Source: an uncultured Bacteroides sp. (GTDB taxonomy: Bacteria > Bacteroidota > Bacteroidia > Bacteroidales > Bacteroidaceae). Taken from it: a stretch of DNA of 64,000 nucleotides. Position numbers and translations under genes: made by a program. The DNA lies in assembly GCA_946628545.1 (NCBI GenBank), contig CAMOWU010000002.1:17651-81650 (forward strand), in the 5' to 3' direction. Shown here piece by piece: positions 40,504-49,112 of this stretch; the first letter of the stretch is position 1, and each line of letters begins with the position of its first letter. The notes beneath the pieces were generated by a model. The model made no database searches, was not told the origin of the DNA, and worked only from the letters and a program-made list of their open reading frames with translations.

Positions 40504-41487
40504 TCATCTTCGGTTGTTGGGAAGGGTTCCTCTATACACTCCTTCGTCGCTTTGGTTATTCGAACGATTAATTGGCCGAGCCGATTGCGTGGCCTGCCGC
40601 GACTGAGTCGTGGAGGACTGCATCGCTTGTGCTGCCTCCTGCGCTGCCCTGGCTTCATTATCGCTCACGTCCTGGGCAAATTTGCGGGCCAGCGTGTTGA
40701 GTTTGCTGTTCGAGCTGTACTCTTTCTCGTATTTATTGCGGGCTGCACGCAACTGCTGGAGTTGACCGGACGTGCGCCTCGAGGGCGCAATCTTGTTGAA
40801 ATGGTTGTAAATCTTATTGGCCAGGGCATCGTAGAACTTCTGCCTGCCCGTTTTCAACTCACTGTCAATCCTGTTCAACTTACTGCTGATGGCGGTGATG
40901 TTCTTCAGATATTCCTTGTAATTGGTGCTGCCCACGATTGCCGCCTTCTCGTTCTGGATCTTTTTGCTGTAGTCAGCATAGGAGTTCCACGACGTCCCGT
41001 TGAAAGTGGGAGTCAGACCTATCGTCTTACCTGCCAGGGTGAGGGCGGCACGGTAGGTGCTGTTCACGTCGTTGATCTGCTGGATATCGGGGTCACTTTT
41101 AGCGGCATCACCTTCGTATTTGGTGATGGTACCTACTGCCTGCACGTATTTGTCAACCACTTTCTTGTCGCAATCTGATTTCACCCATTCCTCGAAAATC
41201 CGCCGATAGACAATCGCCGTGACTGTCCTTCTGTCGAAGTTGCGGAGTTCATCCACGTTGTAATCAGCCTTCAACAGATCCATGGTCTCCTGATGACGGA
41301 CGTAGGTAGCCTCATCCCAGTCATTCAGTCCAGCCCAGTCGTTCTCAAAATCTCTGCTGTACTCAGCGTAAGCATTAGCATCGATAGAAGGAAGATCGCT
41401 ACCCGACGGTGGGTTGATCAGCAAGAACGCTCCAACCACTCCACCGAGCAACACCACAAATAATATGATCAATTTCAATGCCTTCAT
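40504..41487 (-). CDS. N-anchored periplasmic helical protein of the Srf-like operon
   Basis: A 327-residue protein with one N-terminal membrane helix (LIILFVVLLGGVVGAFLLI) that probably stays as an anchor, since no clear cleavage site follows. The extracytoplasmic part is mostly helical: AYAEYSRDFENDWAGLNDWD near residue 40 and DSELKTGRQKFYDALANKIY near residue 210. A Gln/Ala/Ser/Asn-rich tail (AAQEAAQAMQSSTTQSRQAT) ends in RRR-like basic residues. No known family. Start 64 bp after the 743-residue gene, and 10 bp before coiled-coil protein B. Confidence 0.75.
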   Translation of the reverse strand: MKALKLIILFVVLLGGVVGAFLLINPPSGSDLPSIDANAYAEYSRDFENDWAGLNDWDEATYVRHQETMDLLKADYNVDELRNFDRRTVTAIVYRRIFEEWVKSDCDKKVVDKYVQAVGTITKYEGDAAKSDPDIQQINDVNSTYRAALTLAGKTIGLTPTFNGTSWNSYADYSKKIQNEKAAIVGSTNYKEYLKNITAISSKLNRIDSELKTGRQKFYDALANKIYNHFNKIAPSRRTSGQLQQLRAARNKYEKEYSSNSKLNTLARKFAQDVSDNEARAAQEAAQAMQSSTTQSRQATQSARPINRSNNQSDEGVYRGTLPNNRR

Positions 41488-41551
41488 AAGCTGATGAATA
41501 ATTAGGTTACTCCTAAAATCACTTCCGATTTTGTTCTTTAATCATAGTAGG

Positions 41552-43783
41552 TCACCGTTCTCCCTCCGCATCTTTTGGTTTGTTTGGCGTTGGCTGTGAA
41601 GGATCCTTTGGTTTCCCGTCACTATTGCTTTGGAGATTGAACAGACCTTGGGGAATACCCATATCCTGAAATGCAGTATAACCGCTGTAGTGTGTCATGA
41701 AGTACTCCTCGGCCTTCTTTCTATTATCCTTAGAATAGGCCTGTGTCTTCCCTTTACTGTCACGACTGCCTATAAACGCTTCATAAACCATCAGGTGATG
41801 CTTATAGTAGAGCTGCGAATCCTTTCCGCTGTCGCAATACTCCTTGAGTTTCTTTACGTCGCCCTGCTTGATATAGTCGGTCACGTTCTTATACCTATCT
41901 ATCATTTCCGCACTTTTCTTGTCAAGCTTCTGATACTGATCTGCATGGGCTTGATACTGCTTGTAAATATCATCCACCTCGGCAAAAGTCAAAGCCTGAT
42001 TGGACAAAGTGGCCTTGAATACTTCTATGTTTGCTTTCGCTTCATCATCTGTGATGGGTGCGGCTGGCGCCGTCGGTTTGTTGTCGTCTTTCACTTCCTC
42101 GGCTTCCACAGCAGGCTTCTCGCCCGTTTCGCCTTTCTTGACTTCTGTATCGACGCGCTTACCAGCCTTGCCGCCCATAGGAATCAAATCGTGGAGCAGG
42201 TAGCCGCCCACACAGCCCAGCAGCAAGCAAAGCAAAGCCCCGGCAATCATGCACAGCAGGCGGTTCGACTTGAGAAAATGCTTCACTGGCGACACCTTCA
42301 CTTCATAAAGGTCCTTGATGCCCAACTCTGCCACATTGTTCTTCACCTGGATATGATGAGAGGTCTCAAAGACTTTCTTACGGTCAAGAGTCGTCAGTCT
42401 TGCATACATATTGTAGCTGTTCCAAGCACTGGGCAGATACACATGACCTACGTATTCGGGATTGCTCCTACCCTTCACACTCTGCCGCTTCAGTTCCATC
42501 AGGGTCTTCACGTGCTGGGGTTCGGAGGAATCTTGTTTATGCACCCAGACATAAAGCTTTTCTGCGCCAACGAAGAAATCCACATTGTCAAAACGGAAAC
42601 AGATGTCGGTCACATCCTGTCTGGGGCTGACAACGGTGGTTAAGGGCATCATGTCCTTGGGTTTGGGAGCCGCCTCGGCTTTCACGGTGATTTGATCATC
42701 ACCTTGACGGTACTCAGTGCCTGAAATCAGGTATTGGTCGGTCTTGGAACATTCGAACTTGAAGCCCGTGGGATTGTCCAGGATGGCCAATTCATCGCCT
42801 GTAAGCGTGAACTCGAAGTTGTCGTTGAGCAAGATGGGGCGTCCCTGGTGGAGCAGACGGCAGGCATTCTTGTTCATGAAGAAATACTTCTGCTGACCGG
42901 CATTGAGGAAGTGCAACTTGATGCGCTTCGTTTTAGGACGGACCAAATGGGCGGTCTTCACATACACGGTCTCCGTCTCACCGTCCAACGTCACATTCTC
43001 TATGAAGTCGCCGTTCTCCAGTTGCTCAATGCTGAATGTCAGGTTCTGGACATCGTAGAAACGGGGTGAGGCCTTGGGCTCGATGGTGATCATCTTCTGC
43101 TTCTCGCTGGTGATGCCTTGATGCTCACCATCCACAATGATGGTGTATTCCGGCACACGAGGAATCTGAAGACCTGTGATGGGGGTGTACTTGGTGGTGG
43201 AAGTGGCGCTCTCGGCGATCACCACCTCGCTGAAACGCGAGAAGTTGCGACACTGGATGTCCTTGAGCAGCATCTCTATCTTGTCCTCTGGACAAGTGAT
43301 ATAACCCACAGGCGCACCATCACTCATGGCATGATAGGGAGTGGAGCCAGGGGTGAGCGTGAACTGACGAGCGGTTTCCTCAAGAGGACTGGGGTCAATG
43401 GCACCGGCATTGAACTCCCATGTATCGTTGACTTTGTCGCGACAGGTCATGTAGGTGGCGAGAAACTTGTTCTTCAGAGCGATAATCACATCGTAGGGGT
43501 CGTAGCCTAACTCCAGTTTGTAGCCACGGGGGATGGAGAAGGCGATGACCAACGAACCAGTCCTGATGGAATTGTAACTGCGGACGTTGTTCTTCATCAG
43601 TTTATAAACCACCTGTGTCTTCTCCACCTTCACGGAGAAAAAATAGGAATTGGAGTCGAAGCCTGTGTAGAAAGCGTCGATAATCTCTATCGAAGGCGAA
43701 TTGAACAATATCAGTGGCATAAATCCACTGCTGGCCTCTGGATTGCCACATACCTTCAGCGATATATATCTGTTGTCTGCCAT
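41552..43783 (-). CDS. Single-pass membrane protein with large cytoplasmic beta domain
   Basis: A 743-residue protein without signal peptide. Residues 1-500 are beta-rich (YISLKVCGNPEASSGFMPLI, YTIIVDGEHQGITSEKQKMI, ICFRFDNVDFFVGAEKLYVW). A transmembrane helix spans about residues 507-530 (LLCMIAGALLCLLLGCVGGY). The remaining 210 residues, beyond the membrane, begin with a charged linker (KRVDTEVKKGETGEKPAVEA) and continue as helices (ANIEVFKATLSNQALTFAEV). This topology fits an adaptor that links the cytoplasmic NTPases to the periplasmic coiled-coil proteins. No known family recognised. It lies 61 bp after the GTPase gene. Confidence 0.75.
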   Translation of the reverse strand: MADNRYISLKVCGNPEASSGFMPLILFNSPSIEIIDAFYTGFDSNSYFFSVKVEKTQVVYKLMKNNVRSYNSIRTGSLVIAFSIPRGYKLELGYDPYDVIIALKNKFLATYMTCRDKVNDTWEFNAGAIDPSPLEETARQFTLTPGSTPYHAMSDGAPVGYITCPEDKIEMLLKDIQCRNFSRFSEVVIAESATSTTKYTPITGLQIPRVPEYTIIVDGEHQGITSEKQKMITIEPKASPRFYDVQNLTFSIEQLENGDFIENVTLDGETETVYVKTAHLVRPKTKRIKLHFLNAGQQKYFFMNKNACRLLHQGRPILLNDNFEFTLTGDELAILDNPTGFKFECSKTDQYLISGTEYRQGDDQITVKAEAAPKPKDMMPLTTVVSPRQDVTDICFRFDNVDFFVGAEKLYVWVHKQDSSEPQHVKTLMELKRQSVKGRSNPEYVGHVYLPSAWNSYNMYARLTTLDRKKVFETSHHIQVKNNVAELGIKDLYEVKVSPVKHFLKSNRLLCMIAGALLCLLLGCVGGYLLHDLIPMGGKAGKRVDTEVKKGETGEKPAVEAEEVKDDNKPTAPAAPITDDEAKANIEVFKATLSNQALTFAEVDDIYKQYQAHADQYQKLDKKSAEMIDRYKNVTDYIKQGDVKKLKEYCDSGKDSQLYYKHHLMVYEAFIGSRDSKGKTQAYSKDNRKKAEEYFMTHYSGYTAFQDMGIPQGLFNLQSNSDGKPKDPSQPTPNKPKDAEGER

Positions 43784-43844
43784 AGATGAATGGAGGTTTT
43801 AGGGTCGTCTTATATGTAGGACAAAAGAACGGAAAGGGGAAAAA

Positions 43845-45623
43845 TCAGTTGACCACCTTCTTGATCTTGTCCCAAAGGGTTGGTTTGCGTTGGCTCTGAG
43901 TGGAGTTGCGGATGGCGATGACCAGCTTGTTGGAGTCTGCCTGCTCATACTCGTAAAGACCACCTACATAGAAGGTGCCAAGACTGAAAGTGTAGAGCTT
44001 CGGACGGAATCCGGTATGGGAGTTGATATTGTGCTCCTTGCATAGGTCGATGAGGGGCTCGAGAATATTGCTCTTGTACTTTGTGTTGAAAATCTTCAGG
44101 GCTTCTTCCTCTCGCTTCACGGCATCACCCATCGTGTCCGACTTGGTCATGATGATATGGATGGAATCTACCTTGCTCATGATGTCGGCGTTCTGCTCGT
44201 TCTCCATCAAGTTCACCATCTTCTGGATGATGGTGGGCTGATTGGCAACACAGCGCTCAAGTTGAGTGATGGGGGCACCTGTCATCTGGTCGTATTCTTT
44301 GACGACTTCCCGATTGATCTTCACCACGTTGATTGTCGGGTCGATAATCAGGAAGAAGACCTTGCGGTTATTGTTCTTCAGCAGTTCGGTGGCACCTGTG
44401 CCCATGTCCTCGAACGAGAATTCATGGTCGGGGTTGTTAGCGATGCTGAAAGCGAATTCCTCACCCGACATCTCCACCAGGTTGATCTTGTGGAGGGCGC
44501 TTTTCCCCGCTTTGGCACTGATAGAGGCTTCAAGCGTGGTCACGAAGGAACCTGGAGTGCGGGGAACAGTGATGCCAAGGTCGGTATATTGCTGCAAAGC
44601 TGAGGCATAATCACCACCACCGGCAGCAAGGTTGACACGAAGGTGGTCGGAACGGGAAAGGCCCATCAGCACACAAGTCTTGCCTGTAGAGGGAACACCG
44701 AAGAAGAACACATCGGTGTAGCCTTCCTTGCACTCTGGGGTGGAGTCGGCAATGGCTTGGTTGATGTCGGGAAGGTCGTTCTTCAGGTCGTTGTTGAGCA
44801 ACACCTCCAACACGTTTTCAGTCATCACACCATCGACAATGAGTTCGTTCTTGGTGAAGATGCCTTCATTGAGCATTCTTTTCAGACGATCTACTTCGTA
44901 GAAGTTGGGCGAATCTTTCATCATGGTCTTCTCCTTCTGCTTCAGACGCAGGATGAGGGTGTCGGCCTGCTGGCGGAATGGGGTGTCGGGATGACTGTGC
45001 AGGTATTCGCAGATGGTGAAGATGTCCTGGGTGTTCTTGATGTTGTCCCACTCCACAATAGCACCAAGCATCTGCTGGGCGTCACTGGCGTGTTTGCCAC
45101 CAGGAAAGCGATAAAGATAGTCCTCAAGGTCCGAAACGCTTTCCTTATTGGAGCAAGCCCAAACGCCCTCTTCTATCTCATCGCGGTGGGTGGTGTGGGG
45201 ATATTTGTCAAGGTGACCAAGCAGTGAACTTTTGGAGAGCGGATCCACTGCCATCCAGTCGGTTTCTTCCTGTGCGGCGATGGCCTGGCTCACAGCTGCC
45301 TCAACCTGGTGATAGAGACTAAGGGCCTCATCCACATGGTTGCCAGTGGGACGACTGCCTTCCCACTGCAAGATATAGTTTTTCAACAAGTCGAGCAACA
45401 ACTCGTCCTGATTCTCCAACAAGGGCTGGATTTCAGCCCATTCTTTCTGCTCCTGGGCATTGGGAACCTTGTTCAGGTTCTCTTCAATATATGCCTTGCG
45501 TTCGGGTAAGAGTCCAGGCAGTTCGTCCAAACTGATTTCCTTCGTCTGAACCAATTGCAGCAGCCTGTCGATGTTCATGCTGTTGCATCTCTGCTGCACC
45601 ATTTTTTTCTGTAAATCATTCAT
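43845..45623 (-). CDS. P-loop GTPase-like protein with N-terminal TPR-like repeats
   Basis: A 592-residue soluble protein. Residues about 125-230 contain TPR-like helices of the kind 'LDKYPHTTHRDEIEEGVWAC' and 'LHSHPDTPFRQQADTLILRL'. The GTPase part has G1/Walker A GVPSTGKT at 309-316, a possible G3 in INLVEMSGEEF (380-390, with Glu where Asp is usual) and a G4 TKSD at 493-496 in IIMTKSDTMGD. The strand KVFFLIIDPTINV precedes G4. It is therefore a TRAFAC-like GTPase with a deviating G3. It starts 14 bp after the multi-pass membrane protein gene, with which it probably works. Confidence 0.8.
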   Translation of the reverse strand: MNDLQKKMVQQRCNSMNIDRLLQLVQTKEISLDELPGLLPERKAYIEENLNKVPNAQEQKEWAEIQPLLENQDELLLDLLKNYILQWEGSRPTGNHVDEALSLYHQVEAAVSQAIAAQEETDWMAVDPLSKSSLLGHLDKYPHTTHRDEIEEGVWACSNKESVSDLEDYLYRFPGGKHASDAQQMLGAIVEWDNIKNTQDIFTICEYLHSHPDTPFRQQADTLILRLKQKEKTMMKDSPNFYEVDRLKRMLNEGIFTKNELIVDGVMTENVLEVLLNNDLKNDLPDINQAIADSTPECKEGYTDVFFFGVPSTGKTCVLMGLSRSDHLRVNLAAGGGDYASALQQYTDLGITVPRTPGSFVTTLEASISAKAGKSALHKINLVEMSGEEFAFSIANNPDHEFSFEDMGTGATELLKNNNRKVFFLIIDPTINVVKINREVVKEYDQMTGAPITQLERCVANQPTIIQKMVNLMENEQNADIMSKVDSIHIIMTKSDTMGDAVKREEEALKIFNTKYKSNILEPLIDLCKEHNINSHTGFRPKLYTFSLGTFYVGGLYEYEQADSNKLVIAIRNSTQSQRKPTLWDKIKKVVN

Positions 45624-45637
45624 GGTCTGTAATTGTT

Positions 45638-46624
45638 TTAAAGATCAAGTATAATGCCTCCGTCGTCCTCGCTCTCTTTGCTGATGCCGAGGGTGCTGGT
45701 ACGGTAACCCATAATATAGTTGAATAGAACGAGCAGATGGATGCCCAATGCCACCAAGAGGGCGGTTACACTAAAACCGCTGTCCGACTTCAGCTTATTG
45801 CTGAATTGCAACTCCCCCAGCATCTTCAACTCGGGAATCTCGTGGGTGCCTTCAAGAGTGAACACACCACTGCCGGAGTCATAACCGACCTTGGGCAAAG
45901 TGGCCTTGGTCCTGAGCTTGTTCAGTTGGTTCAAGACCTGATCGCCAAGGTTGTCGATGAGTTTCGATTTGCTCGGAATCAGCATCGCGCTCCAGCTATT
46001 CACCACCCCGCTGATGTTCGTCCTCTGCTCCATGAAGTGCTTCTTCAGAATCTCATAACTGGTGCCAAGCAATGCCTTTTCCTGGATCTCCACAAACAAC
46101 TCTGCACTTTGGGAATTGTGCTTGATATTATTGTCGTTCATGAACTTGGTCAGGTCGCCACTCCACCTCTGCTTCTGGCCCATAGCAGGAAGCATACCCG
46201 TGCGAGTACGGGAAAGGGCGTCATTGGCGGAAGCCTCATAGTCGGTGAAGAGTTTGGTGATTATGGTCAGGTCTTGGTTGGCGGTATGCTTGATGAGCTC
46301 CTTCTTTTCGTTCACCGCAAAGAACTGATTGATGCCGAAGTACAACGAAGCAGGGACGATGAGAAGGAGGTAGCCTATCAGAGAGGCTATCTCTATTGTC
46401 TTCCACTTGCTCAACTCATTCTCTGCGCCCTTGGCCTTGATGAGCCACCACAACAACAATGCGGCAGCACCTGCCACCAAGACACCAAAGAGAATGTCCA
46501 TGCCTATCTCACCACCGCTCATATAGGAGTGGCCGATATAGACAAAGAAGGCCAAGAACATAAGGCCTACTACCGATACCACATTAGCCACCGTCAACCT
46601 GCTTGATTTGTCTTTTTTTGCCAT
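45638..46624 (-). CDS. Multi-pass membrane protein of the Srf-like operon
   Basis: A 328-residue protein with four membrane helices: three near the N-terminus (VANVVSVVGLMFLAFFVYIG, GMDILFGVLVAGAAALLLWW, IASLIGYLLLIVPASLYFGI) and one near the C-terminus (VTALLVALGIHLLVLFNYIM). Between them lies a helical domain of about 160 residues (KKELIKHTANQDLTIITKLF, LFVEIQEKALLGTSYEILKK). With an even number of helices both ends are on the same side, probably cytoplasmic, and the middle domain is periplasmic. No family known to me. Directly followed by the GTPase gene (14 bp). Confidence 0.78.
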   Translation of the reverse strand: MAKKDKSSRLTVANVVSVVGLMFLAFFVYIGHSYMSGGEIGMDILFGVLVAGAAALLLWWLIKAKGAENELSKWKTIEIASLIGYLLLIVPASLYFGINQFFAVNEKKELIKHTANQDLTIITKLFTDYEASANDALSRTRTGMLPAMGQKQRWSGDLTKFMNDNNIKHNSQSAELFVEIQEKALLGTSYEILKKHFMEQRTNISGVVNSWSAMLIPSKSKLIDNLGDQVLNQLNKLRTKATLPKVGYDSGSGVFTLEGTHEIPELKMLGELQFSNKLKSDSGFSVTALLVALGIHLLVLFNYIMGYRTSTLGISKESEDDGGIILDL

Positions 46625-46682
46625 AATTTCGTATTTCTGTTCTTTGATATTTGATATATGATTGAGATAAATACCTATCTTT

Positions 46683-46738
46683 CTTAACTCTTAATTCTTA
46701 ATTCTTAACTCTTAATTCTTAACTCTTAACTCTTAACT
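46683..46738. repeat. Heptamer array (CTTAA[CT]T) x8 on the subtilisin stop codon
   Basis: Eight 7-bp units in register. The last unit overlaps the stop codon of the S8 peptidase gene (46737-46739). This is the longest array of this family in the window. Confidence 0.9.
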
Positions 46739-48779
46739 ACTCCCTCACCTTATATAAATAACATTCCACCACACGGTCGTCACCCTCAGGAGAGATGAGG
46801 CATTTCATCTTGCCCTCCTGGTCGGGCTGCATCGTGAAATTGTGGGGCTTGAAGCGCGACTCATCGCCTGCCTGTTCGGGATGGGCCTCGGAAGTCTGCT
46901 TCATCTCCACCTTCTTTTCACCAGCAGATATCTTCACTGTAGCACCAGCATTATAGCGACGGCCGTCGGTCTTGATGAAAAGCACCTTGCCTTGGGTCTT
47001 CGACTGGATCTGAAGCCTCACCTTGCTCTTCTCATTCGAATAGGTGTCACCCACAAACACTTTCATCGCCTTGGTCGATTCCCAGGTACCCAACAGACTG
47101 TCCTCATTGGTGCTGAAGTCGCCACGCATGTCCTTCACCTTCAGCAAAGCGTCCTTGATCTGAACCAACTTGCCAATCTCTGGGGCTCCTGCTACGGGCT
47201 TGGCGGTCTCTTGCAAGATCTTGATAATCTGAGGGGTAGTCAGGTTGTTGTTCAAACTCTTCATCAAAGCCACCGTACCAGTGATGATGGGCGCACTGAA
47301 ACTGGTGCCGGGCCAACTGTTGTAGCTGTTGCCGGGCAAGGCTCCGAAGATATCCACACCAGGGGCGGAGATGGTCGATTCGTAAAGACCTTTATCACTG
47401 AAGTTACCATAGTTGCTGAAAGTGGCCTTATGAAGGTTCCTATCTACAGCTGCGACGCGGATGGTGTTCTTGTTGCGCTTGGAGGCATCCATCGCACCAT
47501 AAACGTTTTCATTGCCGGCAGCCCAGACGATGGTCACGTTGCGCTCTTCAGCCAACTTGAACACGTAGTCCCACATCTTCTCCTGGGCCTTACCTGTCTG
47601 CTGCGATATCTTGATCTGATCATCTACTGGCAGGCGCTTGACCATCTCGTTGAACTGAACACCACAGGAGAGGTTGATCACATCGGCACCGTGATACATG
47701 CAGTAAAGCAAACCTTCTACCATCGTCACCGTGTTCAAGTACTTGCCCACACTCACAGGGATGAACTTGCACTTGGGGGCGATGCCCGAGGTGCCGACAT
47801 TGTTGTTGGCGGTACCTACAGCCACGGAGGTGACAAAGGTGCCATGACCTACGAATTCCATAGGCATGCCGTTCTCGGGATAAACGTCGGCATTGCCTTT
47901 GGGCAACGACAACGGACAAAGGATGCGGTCGCCCTTCAGCTCTTCATGGCTCAAGTCCATATAACTATCCACCACACCCACGACAACGCTCTCCGAACCT
48001 TGGGTGATTCCCCAGGCTTCCTGGGCCTGGATGGGACTGAAGTACCAAGAGACCTCGGGATACTTGAACACGGGGTCGTTGGGGGTGACGGCGGCTCCTT
48101 GAGTCATCACTTCCACTGGCACCACCAGAAACTCCACCTCCGAAATCTGACTGGGCAACTTCTCACAGATCTCCATACGCTTCGCCTCTGGTACTTGCAA
48201 CACAGCAGTCTTTGAACTGGTGTTGTAATATACAATCTTGTGCTCCTCAGGGGGATAGAGGCTGGCGAACTTCTTGGCGAAGGTCTTGAATGCCTCGTCG
48301 TTGGTGTCGGAGTTGAAGATGACATACAGAAGATTGGGATAGATGTCGGTCGCACCGCCATTACCGGGGTCGGGAATGGGCTGCATCTCCTCAAACGGTG
48401 GAAGGACATTGTCATCAGGACTGGGCAGACCTACATCCTCACCACCCTCAACGGGCTGGTTCCAACCAGGATCAACAATGCCTGTGTCGCCTGGGTTACT
48501 GCCTTCACCACCCTGACCCAGAGAGTCGGGACGGGTGTAGGTGTCGTCGGGACGACGGAACTCGTCGGGCAAATCCACCGAACTCCTTCGCTCCAAACCA
48601 CCACCTGTCTCACCGCCGCCACCATGCTCATCATGACAACCACGGAACAGGCTCAGCAACAGCAACAGCAGGATGAGCAACACCATGAACAAGAGAAAAC
48701 GCCATAAGCAACCCAGACAACCCCAAGGCTGCCAGAAAGGTACATGACCATTACCACGGCCGAAAAATATCGTCTTCAT
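46737..48779 (-). CDS. Membrane-anchored subtilisin-like (S8) serine peptidase
   Basis: A 680-residue peptidase. An N-terminal helix (FLLFMVLLILLLLLLSLF, about residues 29-46) anchors it; a Gly/Pro/Asp-rich linker runs to about residue 120. A propeptide-like alpha/beta domain follows (FKTFAKKFASLYPPEEHKIV, LPSQISEVEFLVVPVEVM). The S8 domain has the full triad: Asp271 in VVGVVDSYMDLSHEE, His312 in GHGTFVTSVAVG and Ser493 in GTSFSAPIITG, with the oxyanion Asn in WAAGNEN. The C-terminal 130 residues are a beta domain (VRLQIQSKTQGKVLFIKTDG). It is encoded between the SrfC-like gene and the membrane protein gene, so it probably processes a component or target of this system. Confidence 0.9.
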   Translation of the reverse strand: MKTIFFGRGNGHVPFWQPWGCLGCLWRFLLFMVLLILLLLLLSLFRGCHDEHGGGGETGGGLERRSSVDLPDEFRRPDDTYTRPDSLGQGGEGSNPGDTGIVDPGWNQPVEGGEDVGLPSPDDNVLPPFEEMQPIPDPGNGGATDIYPNLLYVIFNSDTNDEAFKTFAKKFASLYPPEEHKIVYYNTSSKTAVLQVPEAKRMEICEKLPSQISEVEFLVVPVEVMTQGAAVTPNDPVFKYPEVSWYFSPIQAQEAWGITQGSESVVVGVVDSYMDLSHEELKGDRILCPLSLPKGNADVYPENGMPMEFVGHGTFVTSVAVGTANNNVGTSGIAPKCKFIPVSVGKYLNTVTMVEGLLYCMYHGADVINLSCGVQFNEMVKRLPVDDQIKISQQTGKAQEKMWDYVFKLAEERNVTIVWAAGNENVYGAMDASKRNKNTIRVAAVDRNLHKATFSNYGNFSDKGLYESTISAPGVDIFGALPGNSYNSWPGTSFSAPIITGTVALMKSLNNNLTTPQIIKILQETAKPVAGAPEIGKLVQIKDALLKVKDMRGDFSTNEDSLLGTWESTKAMKVFVGDTYSNEKSKVRLQIQSKTQGKVLFIKTDGRRYNAGATVKISAGEKKVEMKQTSEAHPEQAGDESRFKPHNFTMQPDQEGKMKCLISPEGDDRVVECYLYKVRE

Positions 48780-48794
48780 TGTCGTTCTGTTTTT

Positions 48795-48997
48795 AGGGGG
48801 CTTCTATAAATTGTCTTTCTGGAATTTTTAAAGGATTTCTTTAGCAGATGGCTGTGCGGAATGAGGGAGCAATGCGGGCATTGTGACCGAATGACAAGCA
48901 GCCAGATGCAAAGAAATACTAAAAATTACGAAAGAGTTCATATCAAGCTCTCCTTTGTTAATTGATTATATGAACGGGGAATTTATAGAAGTCCCCT
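48795..48997. mobile_element. 203-bp MITE-like element with terminal inverted repeats
   Basis: AGGGGGCTTCTATAAATT (48795-48812) and AATTTATAGAAGTCCCCT (48980-48997) are inverted copies with one mismatch in 18. There is no coding capacity inside. It fills most of the 333-bp gap between the SrfC-like and S8 genes and starts 16 bp before the S8 ATG. Solo end-like copies at 12293-12320 and 52027-52047 suggest a dispersed family, possibly moved in trans by an insertion sequence not in this window. No clear target duplication beyond T-rich flanks. Confidence 0.6.
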
Positions 48998-49059
48998 TTA
49001 ATCCATTACTATATATTCAAAGATGAATAATCCCCGCCAAAACTATCTTTCTTTCTTAA

Positions 49060-49109
49060 CTTTTAATTCTTAAGTATCTATAGCGTCTATCTCATCTATA
49101 GCGTCTATC
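49060..49109. repeat. 19-bp tandem repeat near the SrfC-like stop codon
   Basis: ATCTATAGCGTCTATC occurs at 49075-49090 and 49094-49109, next to degenerate heptamers (CTTAACT, TTTAATT, CTTAAGT). It ends 4 bp before the stop codon of the SrfC-like gene. Confidence 0.7.
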
Positions 49110-49112
49110 CCT

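Noticed and set aside
40494..40658. N-terminal extension of coiled-coil protein B
   Set aside because: It would overlap the upstream gene by more than 150 bp and hide the signal peptide; the inner ATG at 40493 fits better.
46842..48215. 457-codon plus-strand frame opposite the subtilisin gene
   Set aside because: The minus-strand gene has intact catalytic motifs; the opposite frame has no recognisable domain and is a reading-frame shadow.
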